From Bradyrhizobiaceae bacterium (GTDB lineage: Bacteria; Pseudomonadota; Alphaproteobacteria; Rhizobiales; Hyphomicrobiaceae): 17,833 nucleotides of DNA. Positions 12,766 to 17,833 of this stretch are shown here, in pieces; positions within the stretch are counted from its first letter, which is position 1, and every line of letters starts with the position of its first letter. A program made the translations under genes and the position numbers. The notes under the pieces are model-generated. The model did no database searches, was not told the origin of the DNA, and worked only from the letters and a program-made list of their open reading frames with translations. The stretch covers positions 1 to 17,833 of the forward strand of contig CANJPN010000049.1 in NCBI GenBank assembly GCA_947475855.1, read 5' to 3'.

Positions 12766-14982
12766 CTACTGAATCGTCTTCCCCATATACCCCGGCAGCC
12801 AGCCCTCGTGGATATCTTTGAGCTCGCTCAGCCCCAACGCGGGCTCGCCCTTGATCGCAACAGTGTCGCCGCCGACCCTACCGATCACGCGCGCCGACAA
12901 GCCGGCAACCTTCGCCCGTGCCAGAATGTCGTCCGCCGCGTTCGGATGAACTTCGAGCACATACCGCCCCTGGTCCTCGCCAAACCATATCGCGTGCGCG
13001 GGCAACCGCCCTTCATACGCGTGCAACTCCGCACCGGTCTTCCCCGCTAACGCCATCTCGGCGACCGCCACGAGAAGCCCGCCGTCCGAGCAGTCGTGCA
13101 CCGCCTCGACCTTACGCTCGCGAATGAGACCGCGCACGAGATTGCCCGCAGCCATCTCCTCGTCGAGGTTTACCGGCGGCGGCGCGCCTTCCAGCTTGCC
13201 CACGATGATCTGCTGATAGAGCGACTGCCCGAGCCAACCCTGTTCCGCTCCGATCAGCATCAGAAGGTTGCCAGCCTTCTTAAAACGAATATCCGTGATG
13301 TAATCGCTGTCCGGCACAAGCCCTACCGCACCGATCGCAGGCGTCGGCGGAATGCCCACCCCTTTCGTCTCGTTGTAGAGCGACACGTTCCCGGACACGA
13401 CGGGATAGGCGAGCGCCGTGCAGGCAGCCGACATACCTTTCACGCTGCCGACGAACTGGCCCATGATCTCGGGTCGCTCTGGATTGCCGAAATTCATGTT
13501 GTCCGTGATCGCCAGCGGATCGGCGCCGACGCAGGTCAAGTTGCGCCACGTCTCCACGACAGCCTGCCGCGTCCCCATCTCGGGATCGGCGAACACGTAA
13601 CGCGGAGTGACGTCGCAAGTCACCGCAATAGCCTTCTTGGTGCCGTGCACACGAACGACCCCCGCATCACCACCAGGACGGCCGACGGTATCACCCATCA
13701 CCATGTGGTCGTACTGCTCCCATATCCAGCGGCGCGAGCATAACGAAGAATGCCCCATCATGGTCTTGAGCGCACCCATCATGGAATTAGGCCCAGCCAC
13801 CCACTGCGGCAGTATCGGCTTGGGCGGCACCGTCTCGACATAAGGTCGCTCGTACAGCGGCGCGGAGTTCGCGAGCTTGTCCACCGGCAGGTCGGCTTCG
13901 ACGACGCCGTAGTGCTTGATGACCATTCGGCCCGTGTCGGTCGTCTGTCCGATCACAGCGAAATCGAGCCCCCACTTCTTGAAGATCGCCTGTGCCTGCG
14001 GCTCCGAGCCCGGCTTCAGGATCATCAGCATGCGCTCCTGACTTTCGGAGAGCATCATCTCGTAAGCCGTCATGCCGGTCTCGCGCTGCGGCACCTTCTC
14101 CATTTCGATCTCGATGCCGACGCCGCCCTTGTCCGCCATCTCCGACGTGGATGAAGTGAGACCAGCCGCCCCCATATCCTGGATCGCGATAATGCAATCC
14201 GTCGCCATCAGTTCGAGACACGCCTCGATCAGCAGTTTCTCGGTGAAAGGATCGCCGACCTGCACGGTTGGCCGCTTTTCCTCGCTCTTGTCGTCGAATT
14301 CGGCAGACGCCATTGTCGCGCCGTGGATGCCGTCGCGCCCGGTCTTCGAGCCGACATAGACGACCGGCAATCCGACGCCCTTGGCCGCCGAGTAGAAGAT
14401 CTTGTCGGTCCTCGCGAGGCCCACGCACATCGCGTTGACGAGGATGTTGCCGTTGTAGCCGACGTCGAAGTTCGTCTCGCCGCCGATCGTCGGCACGCCC
14501 GTGCAGTTGCCGTAGTGGCCGATACCCGAGACGACGCCGCCCACGAGATGCCGCGTCTTGGGATGGTCAGGATCGCCGAACCGCAGCGCATTCATGTTGG
14601 CGACCGGCCGCGCGCCCATCGTGAATACGTCGCGCATGATGCCGCCGACGCCCGTCGCCGCGCCTTGAAAAGGCTCGATGTAGGACGGATGGTTGTGCGA
14701 CTCCATCTTGAACACGACCGCCCAGCCGTCGCCGAGATCGACCACACCTGCGTTCTCTCCCGGCCCCTGGATGACCCGAGGCCCCTTGGTCGGCAGCGTC
14801 TTCAGCCAGAATCGCGAGGACTTGTAGGAGCAGTGCTCCGACCACATCACCGAGAAGATGCCGAGTTCCGTCATCGACGGTTCGCGGCCCAGAATATCCA
14901 GAAGCCTTTGATATTCATCGCCCTTGAAGCCGTGGGCGGCGATGACTTCCGGCGTGATGGCAGGTTTGGCAGGGGCGCTCAT
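12766..14982 (-). CDS. purL: Phosphoribosylformylglycinamidine synthase subunit PurL
   Basis: This enzyme makes FGAM from FGAR, ATP and ammonia in the fourth step of purine synthesis, working with PurS and the glutaminase PurQ. The 738-residue length is that of the small PurL type. Key segments are visible: SVMWSEHCSYKSSR with H50, the ATP/metal motif VFKMESHNHPS (E94, H96, H98), GGIMRDVFTMGARPVANMNALRFG, and a second AIRS half with AITDNMNFGNPERPEIMGQF and VHDCSDGGLLVAVAEMALAG. The two AIRS-type halves lie at about 80-385 and 430-720. The start at 14982 fits the family N-terminus, with only GGAA upstream. purS and purQ are not next to it within this window. It is an ordinary chromosomal gene. 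Confidence 0.97.
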   Translation of the reverse strand: MSAPAKPAITPEVIAAHGFKGDEYQRLLDILGREPSMTELGIFSVMWSEHCSYKSSRFWLKTLPTKGPRVIQGPGENAGVVDLGDGWAVVFKMESHNHPSYIEPFQGAATGVGGIMRDVFTMGARPVANMNALRFGDPDHPKTRHLVGGVVSGIGHYGNCTGVPTIGGETNFDVGYNGNILVNAMCVGLARTDKIFYSAAKGVGLPVVYVGSKTGRDGIHGATMASAEFDDKSEEKRPTVQVGDPFTEKLLIEACLELMATDCIIAIQDMGAAGLTSSTSEMADKGGVGIEIEMEKVPQRETGMTAYEMMLSESQERMLMILKPGSEPQAQAIFKKWGLDFAVIGQTTDTGRMVIKHYGVVEADLPVDKLANSAPLYERPYVETVPPKPILPQWVAGPNSMMGALKTMMGHSSLCSRRWIWEQYDHMVMGDTVGRPGGDAGVVRVHGTKKAIAVTCDVTPRYVFADPEMGTRQAVVETWRNLTCVGADPLAITDNMNFGNPERPEIMGQFVGSVKGMSAACTALAYPVVSGNVSLYNETKGVGIPPTPAIGAVGLVPDSDYITDIRFKKAGNLLMLIGAEQGWLGQSLYQQIIVGKLEGAPPPVNLDEEMAAGNLVRGLIRERKVEAVHDCSDGGLLVAVAEMALAGKTGAELHAYEGRLPAHAIWFGEDQGRYVLEVHPNAADDILARAKVAGLSARVIGRVGGDTVAIKGEPALGLSELKDIHEGWLPGYMGKTIQ

Positions 14983-14991
14983 AGCGGTTCC

Positions 14992-15031
14992 GGCGGCTCT
15001 TTTTGAACGGGATCGCCCGCTTATAGCCGCC
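14992..15031 (-). promoter_or_regulatory. Nested hairpin in the purL leader
   Basis: GGCGGCT (14992-14998) and AGCCGCC (15025-15031) are exact reverse complements, enclosing a second stem CGGG/CCCG (15008-15011 and 15016-15019). The outer stem ends 9 bases before the purL ATG, against the weak GGAA binding site. A TATAAG read on the minus strand lies at its upstream edge and could be a -10 box; then part of the stem would lie outside the mRNA. It may be an operator or translation-control structure. Confidence 0.4.
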
Positions 15032-15623
15032 CTTCCCCGCCCTGTCGCCCACCTGCGGTCCCGCCTGCGTCCGTTGGTCCCTCGCATTCGTATGTCGTGC
15101 ACAGCCCGGCGCGTCGCTCCTCACGCGCAGAATCGCGCCGAGGAAAGTTGCACGAGGTCGGACGCCGGACGGTGGCCGTCGTCGAGAGAAATGCCTTCAC
15201 CCGTGCCGGCAAAGCCGCCGCGCAGCCCACCTTCTCCCCGTTCGTTGCTGAAAGGAGAGCAAGGCCAGCGACGGGTATTGGCTCAGACGAAAACTCTACA
15301 CCGGTCGCCGGCTGTGAGTAAGCAATCGTGCGCTACCCGACATGGCTCGAGCGGTAGCGAGGCTGTGCATAAAGAACACGCGCCACCGCCGAATCTACGT
15401 CCGCTGGTCCTCCGCCTGCCATTGCGTTCCGGCGACGACCGACCGGCAGAGATGGGCACAATCGGGCACATGCCCGGCTGGCCGGCGGCGACTTTGCTGT
15501 TAGCCGGCTGACTGATAGGTTGGCGGACGAAAACGCGTCAGTGACACGATGAATTCCGAGAAACGCCTGAATGCCGGCTAAGCTGGAACGCCAGCCAGCC
15601 GAGTGGTTTCGTGAGACACACAC
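15032..15623. other. Stretch of about 590 bases with no recognisable gene
   Basis: Open frames here are short and their translations look like shadows rich in Arg and Ser. No RNA gene or insertion-sequence end was recognised. It contains two small dyads: CGCTACC/GGTAGCG (15331-15337 and 15353-15359) and the 14-base palindrome CGGGCACATGCCCG (15463-15476). It must hold the promoters of purL (minus) and of the small secreted protein gene at 15624 (plus). A decayed gene or unannotated small RNA cannot be excluded. Confidence 0.5.
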
Positions 15624-15956
15624 ATGAGATTGTTCGTCGCCTCGATGCTCGCACTTCTGAGCGCCCTTGGTGCTGCACCTGCAGGTGCGGCCGATCTTCT
15701 GTCGGAAAGTCAGGCACGAGCAAAGGCCGTCCAGATTTTGTTGGGCGAGCCATACGGCAAGACGCCGGCTGACGTCGCTCGGAACCTTAAGGAAAGTTCG
15801 CTGATCACCGCTGGATCGGCGGAGCCTTGTGGCCGGGTCAACAAGCCGGTCTGGCGCATTCACGTCTTGGTTCAGAACCCCACCATCGACGGCTATCTCG
15901 TGCTGGACGCACGCACTGGACGGATCGTTTGTGCCGGCTTGCCCTTCCTATCGTGA
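15624..15956 (+). CDS. Small exported PepSY-like protein, function unknown
   Basis: A 110-residue protein with a Sec signal peptide (about residues 1-22, MRLFVASMLALLSALGA to AGA). The C-terminal half, PVWRIHVLVQNPTIDGYLVLDARTGRIVC, looks like one PepSY-type strand pattern (a Trp, beta strands, then DA-x-TG). The N-terminal half has SESQARAKAVQILLGEPYGKTP, which resembles the PepSY helix. Two cysteines, C69 and C103, flank the strand region and could form a disulfide in the periplasm. The ribosome-binding site is weak (GTGAG). PepSY proteins often inhibit or assist secreted proteases, but no role can be assigned here. It is followed by a hairpin. Confidence 0.7.
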   Translation: MRLFVASMLALLSALGAAPAGAADLLSESQARAKAVQILLGEPYGKTPADVARNLKESSLITAGSAEPCGRVNKPVWRIHVLVQNPTIDGYLVLDARTGRIVCAGLPFLS

Positions 15957-15961
15957 GCACT

Positions 15962-15991
15962 GGCCTAACTCGCTGAAGTGCCGAGTTGGCC
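15962..15991 (+). terminator. Hairpin after the PepSY-like gene
   Basis: GGCCTAACTCG (15962-15972) pairs with CGAGTTGGCC (15982-15991) with one bulged T, around a 9-base loop. It begins 5 bases after the stop codon. It has no T-tract, so it may be a weak terminator or an mRNA end-protecting stem. Confidence 0.5.
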
Positions 15992-16221
15992 GAGACAAAT
16001 TCGGCGTACGTATACTTGGCAGATACCGCTGAAGCCTGCGCAAATCGGCAAACACCCGCTCAATCACCATCTCGTGTGTCGCCCTTGCTGCTGGACCCAA
16101 CCGGCAATTCGCGCCGTACGAAGGGCCGGAGAGAATGCACGAACGGTGAACTGCGTGACGTTCGCAAACTTTCGGTTAACCCTGTTGTTGCATGATGCAT
16201 CTCCAATTCGAGGAGATCGTC

Positions 16222-17235
16222 ATGGTCGAGATAGCTCAGTTCGCAAAGCTTGTCGCAAGCAGCGGCAAAGTCGAAGCCTCCCAGATCGCGGAGCTCCGCC
16301 GCGCGATCTACTCGGACGGCATCGTGTCGCGCGCGGAAGCCGAAGTGCTTTTCGAGATCGAGCGTGCCCGCAAGACCCACATTGACGCGTGGTCCGAGAT
16401 GTTCGTCGAGGCGCTGACCGACTACGCACTAAATCGCGAGCCGCCGAGCGGCTATCTTTCTCAGGACACGGCAGGCTGGTTGATCGGTCAGATCACGAAG
16501 CACAATGTACCATCCACCGATGCCGAGATCGAGCTGCTGATCAACATCATCGAGAAGGCCAGCGAGGTCACGCCGGCGTTCTCGGCCTATGCGCTGCGTC
16601 TCGTCAAGGACATGGTGATCTATTCCGACGGAACCGACGCACGTGGGCGCTCACACGGCGGCATGGCCGTCACCGAAGCCGACGTGGACAGCCTGCAGCG
16701 CATTCTGTGGGGGGCAGGCGGCGAGGGCCGCATGGCGGTCAGCCTCGACGAGGCCGAGGCACTGTTCTCGATCTCCCACGCCAGCGCTGGCGCGGCCAAC
16801 GATCCGCATTTCGACGACCTGTTCGCGAAGGCGGTCGGCAACTATCTGCTGGGCGCCACCGGCCGTTCCGTACCGCCACGCGAGGTGGCTTTGCGCCGGG
16901 AGACCGAAGGAGCCTACCGCGCTGATGTCGTCAGCGTGCTCAGCCGTGCGTTGGCCAGCGTGACCAAGATAGAGAGCGCACGGCATATCCTGGAGACCAT
17001 CAAGGAAACCTTCGACGATTCGATGGACGTTGCTTTCGAGAAAAGCAACTTTGAACGCGACGTCGCAATCGATGCAGCCGAGATCATCACGCAGCAGAAG
17101 GCGGGCTGGCTGCTTGATCACGTCGGGCAGAACGGCGTCATGACGGCGCCGGAAAAGGCGCTCGTCAGGTTCGTGGCGCGTGAGGCCAGCGCCATCCATC
17201 CTTCACTGACGCCGCTGATCGAGAAGGTCGGATAA
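16222..17235 (+). CDS. Helical protein with A-B-A'-B' internal duplication, TerB-like, function unknown
   Basis: I do not recognise this 337-residue protein by name. It lacks a signal peptide and membrane segments, so it should be cytoplasmic. It is built of two duplicated halves. Part A (about 17-72) has YSDGIVSRAEAEVLFEI and WSEMFVEALTDYAL; its copy A' (about 150-212) has MAVSLDEAEALFSI and FDDLFAKAVGNYLL. Part B (about 82-130) has DTAGWLIGQITKHN and an EKAS-x-x-x-P motif; its copy B' (about 284-336) has QKAGWLLDHVGQNG and REAS-x-x-x-P. The DG-x-VS-x-x-E-x-E-x-LF pattern recalls TerB-like tellurite-resistance or DjlA helical domains. The start at 16222 has AGGAG 6 bases upstream, which rules against the ATG at 16192. 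A hairpin overlaps its stop codon. No neighbour suggests a role. Confidence 0.8.
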   Translation: MVEIAQFAKLVASSGKVEASQIAELRRAIYSDGIVSRAEAEVLFEIERARKTHIDAWSEMFVEALTDYALNREPPSGYLSQDTAGWLIGQITKHNVPSTDAEIELLINIIEKASEVTPAFSAYALRLVKDMVIYSDGTDARGRSHGGMAVTEADVDSLQRILWGAGGEGRMAVSLDEAEALFSISHASAGAANDPHFDDLFAKAVGNYLLGATGRSVPPREVALRRETEGAYRADVVSVLSRALASVTKIESARHILETIKETFDDSMDVAFEKSNFERDVAIDAAEIITQQKAGWLLDHVGQNGVMTAPEKALVRFVAREASAIHPSLTPLIEKVG

Positions 17236-17261
17236 AGTACCTCCATTGGATTGAGGCACTT
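17235..17261 (+). terminator. Hairpin at the end of the duplicated-domain gene
   Basis: AAGTACCTC (17235-17243) pairs with GAGGCACTT (17253-17261) with one A-C mismatch, around a 9-base loop, starting in the stop codon. The following bases are C-rich, not T-rich. A second GGCGCG/CGCGCC pair (17288-17293 and 17312-17317) lies before the end of the convergent oxygenase gene. Confidence 0.4.
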
Positions 17262-17318
17262 CTCCACCCCTTGTGCTGAACCAGAGCGGCGCGAAGCCCA
17301 TAAGGCAACGTCGCGCCC

Positions 17319-17833
17319 CTAGCGTCTCACCTTCCAAGCCGCCGCCGCGCGCCGCCGCGCGTCCGCGTCTACGGCGTAATTCTCAGCCTTCGCCGTCTCG
17401 CAGATGCCATCCACCGTCAGCGGCCCCGTGATCCCCTCGACCTCGTGTGCCGCTCCGCACAGCAGCGGCGCCTCGCCCTTCTCGACTTGCTCTATCGCGC
17501 GGAACAACAGCCGCCGGTAGGCGCCGATCGCACGGTCGGTAGTCCCCAGCGTCTCGCGCGAACGATCGTGGATGCGGCCCTGTCCTTCCACTGCCCACTG
17601 ATCGTGAACGTTGATGTCCTCGCCCATCCCCGTGAACGTGCGCGTCGCCTGGTCGTGCGCATCGAAGCCGTAGTCGTTCGACCGGTTCATCTTCGAGCGG
17701 TACTCCGGCATCTCGTAGATCTTGAGCCGGTCCGCGCGCATCCGCGCCTTGTCGACCGGCCCCGTGAAGCTCGTGAAGATCGTGTACCAATAGCAATTCT
17801 CGTCATCGACCGGCACGTGCCACTGCGTGATCG
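17319..17833 (-). CDS. Ring-hydroxylating oxygenase alpha subunit, C-terminal part (cut by window edge)
   Basis: The frame runs off the right edge and only about 171 C-terminal residues are seen. They open with ITQWHVPVDDENCYWYTIFTS, a segment typical of the catalytic domain of Rieske non-heme iron oxygenases related to phthalate 4,5-dioxygenase, and continue with EYRSKMNRSNDYG, TGMGEDINVHDQWAVEGQG and DRSRETLGTTDRAIGAYRRLL. The last block is a common C-terminal mark of this group. The Rieske centre and the iron ligands lie outside the window. An internal GTG at 17816 is not a real start, since the similarity continues upstream of it. The enzyme hydroxylates an aromatic acid or related ring with electrons from a reductase. 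It fits the catabolic theme of the left side, but the substrate is unknown. Confidence 0.82.
   Translation of the reverse strand, partial: ITQWHVPVDDENCYWYTIFTSFTGPVDKARMRADRLKIYEMPEYRSKMNRSNDYGFDAHDQATRTFTGMGEDINVHDQWAVEGQGRIHDRSRETLGTTDRAIGAYRRLLFRAIEQVEKGEAPLLCGAAHEVEGITGPLTVDGICETAKAENYAVDADARRRAAAAWKVRR

Noticed and set aside
14983..15102. A 40-residue extension of PurL
   Set aside because: It is very Arg-rich and not found at PurL N-termini; the known start pattern fits 14982.
15333..15863. A 176-residue minus-strand frame
   Set aside because: It overlaps the better supported exported protein gene, and its composition shows no domain or signal peptide.
16189..16199. TGCATGATGCA palindrome before the duplicated-domain gene
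   Set aside because: It is short and overlaps a plausible leader; I could not tie it to an operator or promoter.
1..17833. CRISPR array, tRNA, rRNA or insertion sequence
   Set aside because: No regularly spaced direct repeats, tRNA-like cloverleaf, rRNA segments or transposase-like reading frames were seen on either strand.

Overview
The window is high-GC DNA whose gene content (tctC/Bug and TRAP solute-binding proteins, LysR, class II aldolase and amidohydrolase catabolic genes, a small PurL) fits an alphaproteobacterium, most likely of the Hyphomicrobiales (Bradyrhizobium/Xanthobacteraceae type). That placement is inferred from gene style; no rRNA or other taxonomic marker is present.

Layout. 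(1) 1-5242 is a catabolic island: an enamidase-like amidohydrolase (135-1331, +), a convergent tricarboxylate-transporter (Bug/TctC) binding protein (1379-2383, -), then on + a flavin reductase (2649-3182), a class II aldolase/adducin protein (3309-4100) and an ACMSD-type amidohydrolase (4220-5242), closed by a strong rho-independent terminator at 5279-5312. A large nested palindrome (4104-4188) lies between the last two genes. (2) 5509-7339 holds a small secreted protein made of four FDG-x-x-FF repeats, followed by a secreted HtrA/Deg-like serine protease with two PDZ-like domains. (3) 7543-12557 has a LysR regulator (+) convergent with a minus-strand operon reading dctP-dctQ-dctM and then a TAXI/NMT1-like binding protein that has no signal peptide. 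(4) 12766-14982 is purL on the minus strand, a housekeeping gene with a structured 5' leader. (5) 15032-15623 has no recognisable gene. It is followed on + by a small secreted PepSY-like protein (15624-15956) and a 337-residue helical protein with an A-B-A'-B' internal duplication, TerB-like in flavour (16222-17235). (6) The right edge cuts a minus-strand Rieske-type ring-hydroxylating oxygenase alpha subunit (17319-17833, C-terminal part only).

How the parts may work together (inference): the first block and the right-edge oxygenase suggest breakdown of aromatic or N-heterocyclic carboxylates, with TctC and the TakP/FcbT-like TRAP system as organic-acid uptake. LysR may control the convergent TRAP operon or its own surroundings. 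The pair that looks least described is the FDG-repeat exported protein next to a periplasmic protease. The other poorly described item is the duplicated A-B-A'-B' protein.
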